Assembly: GCF_003290185.1 (NCBI RefSeq)
Contig: NZ_QNFY01000011.1
Span: forward strand, 117,457 to 181,456
Direction of reading: 5' to 3'
Length of the DNA: 64,000 bases
DNA from: Chryseobacterium lathyri
Lineage (GTDB): Bacteria; Bacteroidota; Bacteroidia; Flavobacteriales; Weeksellaceae
Of the stretch, positions 25,527-34,376 are shown in pieces. The position numbers were made by a program, and so were the translations under genes. The notes under the pieces are model-generated. The model saw nothing but the letters and a program-made list of their open reading frames with translations. It made no database searches and was not told where the DNA came from. Numbering within the stretch: position 1 is the stretch's first letter; each line of letters starts with the position of its first letter.

Positions 25527-26944
25527 TGCAGTTTACATCATTAGTATTCATCCTTTTTTTCTCAGTTGTATTTGCTGTGTATTGGTGGGTTTTAGGTAAA
25601 AGGCTTAAAGCTCAGAATATATTTTTATTATTGGCCAGCTATGTATTTTATGCAAATTGGGACTGGAGGTTTTTAATACTTTTGATCATAAGCTCAGGGG
25701 TTAGTTATTATTTGGGATTAAAAATCTCTGAGAGTAAAACTCCTGGAAGAAAGAAATTTTTAGTTAATCTCGGGCTTCTTTTCTCCATTGGAACCCTGTT
25801 TTACTTTAAATATTTTAATTTTTTCATAGATTCTTTTGCACAGCTGTTCAATATTAAAAGTACACTTACTTTAACAATAATTCTTCCTTTGGGAATCAGT
25901 TTTTATACCTTTAGGATGATAAGCTATCTGCTTGATATCAAGAATAATAAATTGAAGGCAGAGACAGATGTGCTTGCATTTTTTAATTATATCGCTTTTT
26001 TTCCGAGTATGACTTCCGGACCTATTGATAAGGCCGGTTTGCTATTACCACAACTGAAGAAAGAAAGGGTTTTTACATTAGAAAACGGTTCAGATGCTGC
26101 CCGGCAGATTCTTTTGGGGGCATTTAAAAAATTAGTTGTTGCTAACAGTATCAGCCCCATTACTCAGGAAATATTTCAGAACTATGATCATCTTTCAGGC
26201 AGTACTGTTGCTTATGGAATGATTTTATTCCTTTTTGAGATGTATGCGGATTTTTCCGGATATTCTGATATGGCAATTGGCTTTGCCAAGCTTTTGGGAT
26301 TCAAGATCACGAAAAACTTTGCCTTTCCGCTATTTGCGCAGAATATTGCAGAATATTGGAGAAAATGGCATATTTCACTCACTTCCTGGTTAACGGAATA
26401 TGTTTTTACTCCCTTAGTCATTCAGTTCAGAGATTATGAAAAGAAGGGACTGATTGCTGCCATTATTTTAAACTTTATATTAATCGGAGCCTGGCATGGA
26501 CCAAGATTTACGTTTGTGCTGTTTGGACTGCTGCACGGACTTTATTATGTCCCATTGATTTTAAAAGATAAACTGAACAAGAAGAAAAAGTTTTCAAAGA
26601 CTGTTCCTACCTTTCAGGAATTTGGAAATATTTTGCTGACGATGACGATGGTTTGTTTTGCCTTGGTCCTTTTCGTTGCTCCAACACTTAGTGATGCATT
26701 GGGAATGTACAGAAGAATTTTCAGTTTATCCGTTTTTTCAGTTCCGGAGTATATAAAAATTAAAATTTTAGGATTAATAGGAATTATAATATTGATGGAC
26801 TGGCTGAATAAAGATAAAGAACACGGTCTTGAAATCAGCAGGTTTAAACCTGTTACGAGAAGAGTTTTTTATGTATTTCTTATTTTCATGATTTTATATT
26901 TCGGTGTATTTGGTAATAGTAGTTTCATCTATGAACAGTTCTGA
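25526..26944 (+). CDS. MBOAT-family acyltransferase (AlgI/DltB-like)
   Basis: 472 residues, about ten transmembrane segments. The MBOAT signature is present: IGAWHGPRFTF with the conserved His324 and LLHGLYY with a second His near 338, plus SFYTFRMISYLLDI and EMYADFSGYSDMAIGFAKLLGF. AlgI and DltB relatives transfer acyl groups across the membrane to extracytoplasmic polymers. DltB takes D-alanyl from a carrier protein. With an ACP and a GDSR-type SGNH protein beside it, this looks like a carrier-protein-fed glycan acylation machine in which the ACP of 24907 delivers the group. The start overlaps the VOC stop. Confidence 0.9.
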   Translation: MQFTSLVFILFFSVVFAVYWWVLGKRLKAQNIFLLLASYVFYANWDWRFLILLIISSGVSYYLGLKISESKTPGRKKFLVNLGLLFSIGTLFYFKYFNFFIDSFAQLFNIKSTLTLTIILPLGISFYTFRMISYLLDIKNNKLKAETDVLAFFNYIAFFPSMTSGPIDKAGLLLPQLKKERVFTLENGSDAARQILLGAFKKLVVANSISPITQEIFQNYDHLSGSTVAYGMILFLFEMYADFSGYSDMAIGFAKLLGFKITKNFAFPLFAQNIAEYWRKWHISLTSWLTEYVFTPLVIQFRDYEKKGLIAAIILNFILIGAWHGPRFTFVLFGLLHGLYYVPLILKDKLNKKKKFSKTVPTFQEFGNILLTMTMVCFALVLFVAPTLSDALGMYRRIFSLSVFSVPEYIKIKILGLIGIIILMDWLNKDKEHGLEISRFKPVTRRVFYVFLIFMILYFGVFGNSSFIYEQF

Positions 26945-26945
26945 T

Positions 26946-27872
26946 ATGAAAAAGTTTTTATTTAAAATATCCTTTTATATTGTTGCAATTGTTGCCGTTC
27001 TATTGTTGCTGGGAAGTTATGCAGATGGTAATACGGATGATAATTACAGACATTTTACAGGTCCTAAACCTTCCAATATAATTATGGGAGATTCCCGCGG
27101 TTCCCAGGCTTTGGTACCGGATGTTCTGGACAGGAAATTTAAGGACAGGAAATTTGATAATTTTTCTCTCAATCTTACTGAGTCACCTTACGGCCAGATC
27201 TATCTTGAAGCGGTAAAGAAAAAGCTTCATCCTGATACAAAGGATGGCATCTTCATCCTGACTGTTAATCCCTGGAATGTATCTACAGGTAAAGATGTAA
27301 AAGATGCTAAAGAATATACTGAGAATACTTCCGCATTGGCAGATATGCATTTTTATGAAATGGCACCTAATTATGAGTATCTTTTAAAGCATTATCCTAA
27401 AAGCTGGTTTAATATCTACAAAGACAGGGAAGCAGGGGGAAGGTCCAATACCTATCTGCATAAAAATGGCTGGATGGAAGTAACGGTTGATGTCAATCCT
27501 GCTGATTTAAGGAAGCGAGAGGCCAGTAAAATAATCCAGTACAAAGAATTTGAAAGCACCCAAAAAATATCACAATACAGACTGGATGCCCTGCAAGACA
27601 TCATTCAATACCTTGAGACTAAAGGGACTGTTTATATTGTCAGAATTCCAGGATTTAAGGGAGTTATGGATATAGAAAATGCATTTTCTCCGGATTTTAA
27701 TGAAATAATAGGATCTATCGCTAAGAAAAATAATGTGAAATTTCTTGACTTTTCTTCACAATATGATAAGTATGTCTATACAGACGGAAACCATATGTAC
27801 AAAGAATCCGGGAAAGTATTTACTGCCCAGATAGCCGATTCTATTCTTCTGGATAAGAAAAAAAATAACTGA
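26946..27872 (+). CDS. SGNH-like exported protein (AlgX/AlgJ/DltD-type partner)
   Basis: About 308 residues from the ATG at 26946, two bases past the MBOAT stop. The frame is open further upstream (26904), but that start lies inside the MBOAT gene. A membrane anchor (FLFKISFYIVAIVAVLLLLG) precedes GDSRGSQA (Ser50 as block I nucleophile). The C-terminus has YTDGNHMYKESG with Asp280 and His283, completing an SGNH triad. Such proteins work with MBOAT enzymes on the outer face of the inner membrane to complete acyl transfer to the polymer. Its partner is therefore probably the MBOAT of 25526. Closes the plus-strand island before a strong hairpin. Confidence 0.82.
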   Translation: MKKFLFKISFYIVAIVAVLLLLGSYADGNTDDNYRHFTGPKPSNIIMGDSRGSQALVPDVLDRKFKDRKFDNFSLNLTESPYGQIYLEAVKKKLHPDTKDGIFILTVNPWNVSTGKDVKDAKEYTENTSALADMHFYEMAPNYEYLLKHYPKSWFNIYKDREAGGRSNTYLHKNGWMEVTVDVNPADLRKREASKIIQYKEFESTQKISQYRLDALQDIIQYLETKGTVYIVRIPGFKGVMDIENAFSPDFNEIIGSIAKKNNVKFLDFSSQYDKYVYTDGNHMYKESGKVFTAQIADSILLDKKKNN

Positions 27873-27880
27873 TATCCTAT

Positions 27881-27958
27881 CCTGTTTTGAATAAAGACAG
27901 GAAGAGTGAAGATGGATGCCGGAAGTTACTGTAGGCTTCCTGCTTAAAACAGGTTTTT
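27881..27958 (+). terminator. Terminator of the FkbH-MBOAT operon
   Basis: CCTGTTTT (27881-27888) pairs with AAAACAGG (27946-27953) and, inside it, CAGGAAG (27898-27904) pairs with CTTCCTG (27936-27942). A T-run follows. The arm overlaps the stop region of the convergent GT2 gene. Confidence 0.65.
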
Positions 27959-28882
27959 CCGGAAATTAATATTAAATAAGCCTGAACGGATACTTGGGTA
28001 ATCTGTAACCAGATATTTAGCAATCATTCCCCATTTTTTGAAAGTCGGTGCAATGGCGATCTCAAAACTGCGAAGCATTCTATTGATGTGAATTTTTACA
28101 TGTTGTGGAACGGTTTTCTCATTTTCAGCCCATTTATTTAATTCTCTCCAAAGCATAACACGCGTTTTGGCAGGATTTATTTTCCCTGAATCTACTTTAG
28201 TAATTCTGTTGTTCTCATGTACGCCTCTTAAGGCAATAGCTTCATCATTAATACCTGTATAAAGCTTAAGGTAATAAGCGAATCTTATCACGATCTCCGA
28301 GTCTTGATGAAGTCGGAGAGAGGTTTCGAAAAATCTGTCCATTTTAGACAGTGAGGATTTCCTTAGAGTTAAAGTATCTAGATGAATAAGCCCGAAAGTT
28401 CCGCGTAAACTTATCAGTCCCTGATAAACATCTTCGGGATTGGTTTTTTTATATACGGTATCCAGTTTATCTTTATAAATAGGATAGTACTGTTCTCTGG
28501 CCTTTTCTGAATAATATTTTACCCCGATTGCCCCATACACACCTTCTACATCAGGATTTTTAAAAAGCTCTCTTTCCGCATCGAATCTGTTGGGCAAATA
28601 ATAGTCATCCGCATCCAGAAAGGCGATAAAATCTCCTGTTGCTTTTTCCATTCCTAAATTTCTGGAAGCTCCCGCACCATGATTTCCTTTGTCAGGATGC
28701 TGGAAAAGCTTAATCCTGTCATATTTTGCGGCGAGTTCCCGGCAAACATGAAGAGCATTATCCGGAGACTTGTCTTCAACTAAAACAACTTCATATACTT
28801 CTTCGAACTGAAGAGCTGATTCTACAGCCTGTGAGACATATTCTTCAGCATTATAAACGGGAATGATTACGGATATTTTCAT
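27944..28882 (-). CDS. Glycosyltransferase, GT2 family (tandem copy 1)
   Basis: 312 residues, GT-A fold: MKISVIIPVYNAEEYVSQA, LVEDKSPDNALHVC near 34-47 and the donor/metal motif AFLDADDYYLP near 92-102. The sequence is strikingly like the next gene upstream (28885), sharing FQHPDKGNHGAGA, RFDAE, SLxKxxRFxEx and GVHENNRITKV motifs, so the pair arose by tandem duplication. Likely transfers two related sugars or the same sugar in different linkages. Downstream lies the convergent plus-strand island. Donor unknown. Confidence 0.9.
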   Translation of the reverse strand: MKISVIIPVYNAEEYVSQAVESALQFEEVYEVVLVEDKSPDNALHVCRELAAKYDRIKLFQHPDKGNHGAGASRNLGMEKATGDFIAFLDADDYYLPNRFDAERELFKNPDVEGVYGAIGVKYYSEKAREQYYPIYKDKLDTVYKKTNPEDVYQGLISLRGTFGLIHLDTLTLRKSSLSKMDRFFETSLRLHQDSEIVIRFAYYLKLYTGINDEAIALRGVHENNRITKVDSGKINPAKTRVMLWRELNKWAENEKTVPQHVKIHINRMLRSFEIAIAPTFKKWGMIAKYLVTDYPSIRSGLFNINFRKNLF

Positions 28883-28884
28883 TA

Positions 28885-29820
28885 TTATCGGTTAAGATAC
28901 GTAAAACGGTATTGTGTTTTTAATATTTGAGGGTTTTTGATTACCTCTAAAAAGATACAAAAATATTTATTTAATCCTGTTTTTAAGGATAAATCAAATG
29001 ATTTATAAGTTAAATAAATCTTTCTTTTACAGTCTGAAGGCAACGGATTGGAATCTGCCCATTCATGTAATGATTTCCATAAAAGAAACTGTCTCTGATT
29101 ATACTGCGGTGAATATCTTATAATTTTTGTAATCCTGTTATGATCATGGACCCCTCTTATGGCAATAGCTTTATCTATAATCCCGGATTTTAAATAACCG
29201 TGATAGGCCAGTTTGATGATAAAATCGGAATCCTGATGTACACGAAGATTTTCGTTGAAGCGCAGATTATTCTTCACCAGCACTGATTTTCTGAGGGTAA
29301 GTGTATTCAGATGGAAGAATGTTCCAAAAACTTGAGAAGTCAGCCCTAATAATCCCTTCAAAACAGTTTCACCTTCCGCAGGAAAATTAACGGTGGTCAA
29401 TGAGACCTCTTTAAATTTATCCTGAAACTCTTTTCTGCCTTTTTCAGATAAATATTCTACACCGATAGCCCCGAAAACGCCTTCGTTTTTTTGTTCTTTA
29501 AAAGCTTCTTTTTCCACATCAAAACGAGTGGGAAGATAATAATCATCAGCATCCAGAAAAGATATAAACTCACAGCCGGCTTTTTCAAGGCCTAAATTTC
29601 TTGTGGCTCCAGCTCCATGATTTCCTTTGTCCGGATGTTGATATAATTGAATCCTTGAATCTTTTAAGATCAGTTTTTGGCAGACTTCTAATGAATTGTC
29701 GGTGGATTTATCCTCAACCAATAGAATTTCTTTTACTTCTTCAAACTGTAAAGCAGAATCTACCGCTTTCCCCAAAAACTCGGATGCATTGTAAACAGGT
29801 ATAATTACAGAGATATTCAT
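28885..29820 (-). CDS. Glycosyltransferase, GT2 family (tandem copy 2)
   Basis: 311 residues, closely related to the gene that follows. Shared landmarks are MNISVIIPVYNA, LVEDKSTDNSLEVC, LYQHPDKGNHGAGATRNLG, SFLDADDYYLPTRFD near 93-107 and HDHNRITKI. The two starts and stops abut with a 2-nt gap and the upstream GT4 overlaps by 4 nt, so the three are co-translated. Inverting transferase, cytoplasmic, no TM segments. Why two near-duplicates are kept is not clear, which suggests differing acceptors. Confidence 0.9.
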   Translation of the reverse strand: MNISVIIPVYNASEFLGKAVDSALQFEEVKEILLVEDKSTDNSLEVCQKLILKDSRIQLYQHPDKGNHGAGATRNLGLEKAGCEFISFLDADDYYLPTRFDVEKEAFKEQKNEGVFGAIGVEYLSEKGRKEFQDKFKEVSLTTVNFPAEGETVLKGLLGLTSQVFGTFFHLNTLTLRKSVLVKNNLRFNENLRVHQDSDFIIKLAYHGYLKSGIIDKAIAIRGVHDHNRITKIIRYSPQYNQRQFLLWKSLHEWADSNPLPSDCKRKIYLTYKSFDLSLKTGLNKYFCIFLEVIKNPQILKTQYRFTYLNR

Positions 29821-30965
29821 GCCTTGCTGTATATGGCTTTTAATTTTTCACTGACCATAAGGGGATCGTGATTCTTTTTGATTCTTTCCAGAGAATTGGC
29901 TGATTTTTCAGGCAGCTGTTCCGGGTTGGTAAAAATACTCTCCAAAATATTTTCAAGCTGTACTTTCAAGGTTTTTTTTAGTTCTTCACGCTGTTCATCT
30001 GTAAAATAAAGGGCTTGTTTCAAACGGTTTTGAGGAAGATGAATAAGCCAGCCGCAGTCTTCATTATTGATTTCCGGCAAGGCACGTATATCTGTCGTAA
30101 TCACAGGAACGCCGGCTGCCTGCATCTCCAGAACAGAAAACCCATAGGTATCCGACCAGGTGGGCAAAAGACCAATATGAGACTGCTTAATCAGTTCCAG
30201 CACTTTTTCATTAGGGATATTTTCAAAAATTTCAATCCAGTCTTCTTTTTTTAGTATTTCTTTAGTTTCCAGTGCTTCTTTTTCAGTCACCTTGGTTACA
30301 TAATTGTCTGTTTTAAATGACGAAACAATACTAAGCCTGAAATTGTATTTCTGTCTTAATTTCTTTAAAACCCCTATCATTTCAGGGCCTCCCTTCAGGT
30401 GAAACTGTGTTCCTACGAAAATAAGATTAAAGATTTCCGTGTTTTGGTAAATCTCCTGTGAATTTCTCGGAATAATTTCCTGAGAAGGGTGGATTACTGA
30501 AAGCTTTGATTTTATGATTTCCTGAAATTCAGGGTAATTTTTTAGAAGCTCCAGCTGAATATTGGCAGCTGCATTTGAAATTGAGATAATTCCCAGGCAG
30601 TTCCTTTTGCCAATCTGTTTGAGGGCATTTTCTGTTTTCTCATTGCGAATGTGCTGAGGTTCGCTTTTCTGATGATCATTTTTGGTTTCAGGAAAACGTG
30701 GTACCAGGGTTTCAAAAGAAGTCACCCATTTCTGGGAAGAATAATTGATGTCGTTATAAAGGTGAAGAATATCAATTTTAGGTTTCTGATAAAAGAAATA
30801 TCTTCCTTCAATATCCGTCTTTTTTCTTAATAAGATTTTTTTTACGGTAGACAGTGAATGAAAAAGATTGTTGTTCTTTCTTAAAAAAACATATTCACAT
30901 CCAGAAACTTTATTTAAAATATTTCTTTTAATGGGATAGTCATTTTGTGTCAGTCCTATTTTCAT
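29817..30965 (-). CDS. Glycosyltransferase, GT4 family
   Basis: 382 residues. The C-terminal nucleotide-binding half is typical of GT4: LIFVGTQFHLKGGPEMI near 191-208 and LLPTWSDTYGFSVLEMQAAGVPVI near 289-312, where the E of the EX7E donor site is replaced by S/D at the first position (SDTYGFSVLE). The N-terminal half has lost the clear GGAE loop and is diverged. It overlaps AsnB upstream by one base and GT2 downstream by four. Possibly a retaining transferase acting late in the repeat unit. Donor unknown. Confidence 0.78.
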   Translation of the reverse strand: MKIGLTQNDYPIKRNILNKVSGCEYVFLRKNNNLFHSLSTVKKILLRKKTDIEGRYFFYQKPKIDILHLYNDINYSSQKWVTSFETLVPRFPETKNDHQKSEPQHIRNEKTENALKQIGKRNCLGIISISNAAANIQLELLKNYPEFQEIIKSKLSVIHPSQEIIPRNSQEIYQNTEIFNLIFVGTQFHLKGGPEMIGVLKKLRQKYNFRLSIVSSFKTDNYVTKVTEKEALETKEILKKEDWIEIFENIPNEKVLELIKQSHIGLLPTWSDTYGFSVLEMQAAGVPVITTDIRALPEINNEDCGWLIHLPQNRLKQALYFTDEQREELKKTLKVQLENILESIFTNPEQLPEKSANSLERIKKNHDPLMVSEKLKAIYSKA

Positions 30966-32767
30966 TACTGTAAATGATTTTTATTGTTCTGAAACCAAAG
31001 CGCAAGAATCAACAGATTCCAATGTTGGTGATGTCTGTTAAGCTTTTTCTGCACTTCGTTAAAATCTAAAAAATTAAATATATAGCTTTCCTTATTTTCA
31101 AGAAGTTCTTTACTTAGATCCTGAAGTTCAGTTTCTTTGAACCATTCTTTTACAGAAGCTCCAAAGCCGTTCTTTTTACGGACTGCAATTTCTTCTGTCC
31201 AGGCTTTGGAATAAGCCTTTCTCAATATAATTTTATCTTCTGTAGAATTAACTTTGTATTGCCATGGCATTTGAATACAGAATTCCGCAAAATCAATATC
31301 CAGAAAAGGGATCCTTACCTCTACAGAATTATACATGGAAGTTCTGTCGCCTTTCAATAGCATATTGGCCGGAACATACTTCTCCAAATCGATTCGCATC
31401 AGATCATTAAAATCTGTATTAGTAGGCTTAAAGCTGAATTCCTGTCCTGGAATTTCCTCGGTAATTCCCAGTTGTCTGATTTCAGAAACGGTAAAGTAAT
31501 TCCGGACCTTATTCTGATGGTAATCTATAGTGTCGCGATATTCTGCCCTTATGCGTCTTTCGGAACCCATATCCCTGAATTTACCGGCTAAAAGAATCAT
31601 CTTTGAAAGATAGTCCGGGTAAAAGCCTTTTTGGGAAAGGTTGATGTTGTATTTATAAAAAGTATAGCCTCCAAAAAGCTCGTCACCTACATCACCGGAA
31701 AGGATCACCTTAAGATCTTTCGCTGCTTCTTTGAAAATGAGATGGGTAGGGAGTAGGGAAGAGTCCATTAGCGGCTCATCCATATAGGAGTAAACTTCCT
31801 GTAAAGTTTCGGAAATCTTCTGTTTTTTATCTAAAAGAATATGATGATCGGTTTTATATTTATCTGCAATAGCCTGTGCATAAGGCATCTCGTTAAGATC
31901 TCCACTTTCGTAACCGTACACCAATGTTTTTATATTTTCTTTATATTTTGAGGCAACGGCAACGATGGTACTGGAATCCAAACCTCCTGAAAGGAAAGAA
32001 CCTACGGGAACATCAGCTATCATCTGTTTTTTTATAGCATTATCTAAAAGATATTTAAATTTTTCAATACTCTCATCCATACTCAGTTTGGAAGTTTCGG
32101 TAGGAATAGTCCAGTAAGGTTTTATATCTATTTTTCCTTCTTTATAGACCAGCGTATGAGCAGGTTTGAGGTTGAAAATATTCTTGTAAATGGTTTTATG
32201 AGGATGAATGTAACCGTTTTTTAAATAATAGGCAATCTGTGCTTTATCAATCTCAGGTTTTATTAATCCTGATGCAAGAATGGCTTTGATTTCGGAGGCA
32301 AAGATGAACTCACCGTTTTTTCCGACAGCATAATAAAATGGCTTCTCTCCGAAACGGTCTCTTGCGCAGAACAATTCCTGTTTTTCTTCATCCCAAATTG
32401 CAAAAGCAAACATTCCCGGAAGATCATGGATCAGATTTTTCTCTTTTTTCTGATACATGGCAAGCACCACTTCGGTATCTGAACTTCCGTGATAAGAATA
32501 ATCAGAATACTGATCTTTTATGGCCTGGTAACCGTAAATTTCGCCATTCAGCACGATGCATTCTTTTTTTGTACTGGAAAACATGGGTTGTTTTCCGTTT
32601 TCAGACAGATCTATAATCGAAAGTCGGCGATGGCCTAAAGCCGCATTATCATAAAATTCATGGTGTGAAGAATCCGGACCACGATATGCGATGGCATCTG
32701 TCATCCTTTGAATTTCACTTTGATAGTTTCTGGCATTATGGGTTATGATTCCGGCTATTCCGCACAT
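30965..32767 (-). CDS. asnB: Glutamine-hydrolysing asparagine synthase-like amidotransferase
   Basis: 600 residues. N-terminal glutaminase domain with nucleophile Cys2 (MCGIAGI) and IVLNGEIYGY, then the ATP-pyrophosphatase domain with the PP-loop SGGLDSS at 260-266 and LSGDVGDELFGGY near 350. AsnB converts Asp plus Gln and ATP to Asn plus Glu. Homologues within O-antigen loci amidate uronic acids to uronamides. Its place between glycosyltransferases and the presence of ugd (57429) make that alternative likely here. The sequence alone does not decide. It is one base from the GT4 gene and 5 nt from the membrane protein gene upstream. Confidence 0.88.
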   Translation of the reverse strand: MCGIAGIITHNARNYQSEIQRMTDAIAYRGPDSSHHEFYDNAALGHRRLSIIDLSENGKQPMFSSTKKECIVLNGEIYGYQAIKDQYSDYSYHGSSDTEVVLAMYQKKEKNLIHDLPGMFAFAIWDEEKQELFCARDRFGEKPFYYAVGKNGEFIFASEIKAILASGLIKPEIDKAQIAYYLKNGYIHPHKTIYKNIFNLKPAHTLVYKEGKIDIKPYWTIPTETSKLSMDESIEKFKYLLDNAIKKQMIADVPVGSFLSGGLDSSTIVAVASKYKENIKTLVYGYESGDLNEMPYAQAIADKYKTDHHILLDKKQKISETLQEVYSYMDEPLMDSSLLPTHLIFKEAAKDLKVILSGDVGDELFGGYTFYKYNINLSQKGFYPDYLSKMILLAGKFRDMGSERRIRAEYRDTIDYHQNKVRNYFTVSEIRQLGITEEIPGQEFSFKPTNTDFNDLMRIDLEKYVPANMLLKGDRTSMYNSVEVRIPFLDIDFAEFCIQMPWQYKVNSTEDKIILRKAYSKAWTEEIAVRKKNGFGASVKEWFKETELQDLSKELLENKESYIFNFLDFNEVQKKLNRHHQHWNLLILALWFQNNKNHLQ

Positions 32768-32772
32768 TTGTT

Positions 32773-34371
32773 TTACTTTTTTTGATATTGAGAGGGAAGA
32801 TATAAGGTAAATCTACCTGCTTTTATCACTTTATACTGTTCAGGATGATTTACGAATTTTAAAGGTACGAATTCTTTCGGGCTGAAAGGATAGTCGTTAC
32901 TTTCAAGATAAATATAATCGTCCGGGGTTTTCCCCACTTTTTTAATGATATAATGCATATAATCTTTTAATGGGAAGTAATAAAAGATAGGAGGATGAGC
33001 ATCAAGAATATACAGATATCCTATCAGGTGATTGCTGGAATAAATTACGTTGGACTGATTCTGCAGGTAAGGACGCAAATCTTCAATGTCTTTTTTCCTT
33101 TGTTTATCCAGATACAGATCGTAGCCGTTCACTTTTACCTTTTCTGTCTGCTCCGTAAATATGAAATCTTTCCAGCCTTTTGTTTTAAGAGTATCCGGAA
33201 AACTATAGATCATAAAAGAAACTGCAAGAAGGTAGCCTGAAATCCAAAGTATATTTTTGTACAGTCTTATCAGGCATATGAATATAAGGACGAAATAATA
33301 ATATTTGTAAGCAGGAAGCCGCAAATGAAACCAGGTTTGGGAACCAAATGCAAGACAATAAGGAATGATCAGAATTAGCAGAACCAGGTATTTGTTTTCT
33401 CTGGATTCTGTTTTGCTGGTCCAGAACCTTACAACAAGGAGGTGGGTGAACACAATAAAAGCAAAAATATAATACTCGCTTGAGCATATAAATAATCCTA
33501 AAGTAATGATCCCTATAACTGCTAAAACTTTATCCAGAATTTTAACGGAATTCTCCGAAAATCTGGATTTCCATAATAAGAAATAAGCTATTGCAGCAGG
33601 TAAAACTGCATTCAGGAAAAGATAAATGCACCAGAATACCATAAAGGTTTTAGAGTGCTGCTTTTTATGAAAGCCAAGATAGTCTTTAAGGAATCTGAAC
33701 TGATAAATAAAATTATCCAGAGTATCGAGAAAAGTGAAATATACAATGATTCCGGTAATAAAACCTGCCAGGAACCAGATGGTAATAGCTTTCCAGCGCT
33801 TCAGGTCACACAGAATGATAAAAACAAATATAGGGGCTATAACAATGCTATGAGAATTCCCGTTGAACAAAACAAAGGATAGAACAAATCCGGCTAAAAC
33901 CTGAATAACCTGTTTTTGGGTCATCAATGAGATCAATATCAGTGAAACGCCGGTATTGACCAATATGGTATTGCCAATATACTGATGAATAATAAGGTTA
34001 CTGATAGCCCAGCTTTCAAATCCGAGAAAAATACCTAAAAGGCTTACTATAAAAATGTTGCCTTTTAAATTAAGGTATTTGAAGACGGAGAAGCAAAGCA
34101 AAAAATTGCTCAGCACCAACGTGGTTATAGAGATAATCCTGAAATGGTAAATATTCGGGGTATAGAGAAATTTAAATATTCTGAAAAAATTGGTTCTGTC
34201 AAAACTTAGGCTCTCTCCTTTATTTTTATAATATGACAAATAATAAGCTTCATCATTAAAAATAAATCCCTTGTCAAGATTGGCATAGGTAAGATATGCC
34301 AATAATACGGCCCCAGCCGCAAATACAAAATAAATAAGTATCTGAAGGGGATTGGGAAGTGATTTATTCAT
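32773..34371 (-). CDS. Polytopic membrane protein, probable GT-C-type glycosyltransferase
   Basis: 532 residues with about ten or more hydrophobic segments and a soluble C-terminal part of ~130 residues. After TM1 the first periplasmic loop contains FNDEAYYLSYY, an acidic motif in the position used by GT-C enzymes (PMT, ArnT, GtrC). GT-C proteins transfer a sugar from a polyprenyl-phosphate donor on the periplasmic side. The GtrB-like transferase at 35214 lies on the same operon, which supports a side-chain module. Family assignment by layout and motif only. An unrelated O-antigen polymerase or ligase cannot be excluded. Confidence 0.6.
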   Translation of the reverse strand: MNKSLPNPLQILIYFVFAAGAVLLAYLTYANLDKGFIFNDEAYYLSYYKNKGESLSFDRTNFFRIFKFLYTPNIYHFRIISITTLVLSNFLLCFSVFKYLNLKGNIFIVSLLGIFLGFESWAISNLIIHQYIGNTILVNTGVSLILISLMTQKQVIQVLAGFVLSFVLFNGNSHSIVIAPIFVFIILCDLKRWKAITIWFLAGFITGIIVYFTFLDTLDNFIYQFRFLKDYLGFHKKQHSKTFMVFWCIYLFLNAVLPAAIAYFLLWKSRFSENSVKILDKVLAVIGIITLGLFICSSEYYIFAFIVFTHLLVVRFWTSKTESRENKYLVLLILIIPYCLAFGSQTWFHLRLPAYKYYYFVLIFICLIRLYKNILWISGYLLAVSFMIYSFPDTLKTKGWKDFIFTEQTEKVKVNGYDLYLDKQRKKDIEDLRPYLQNQSNVIYSSNHLIGYLYILDAHPPIFYYFPLKDYMHYIIKKVGKTPDDYIYLESNDYPFSPKEFVPLKFVNHPEQYKVIKAGRFTLYLPSQYQKK

Positions 34372-34376
34372 ACCGG

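Noticed and set aside
26904..26945. Upstream start for the SGNH-like gene
   Set aside because: It lies inside the MBOAT gene, and the ATG at 26946 directly after the MBOAT stop gives a normal membrane-anchor start.
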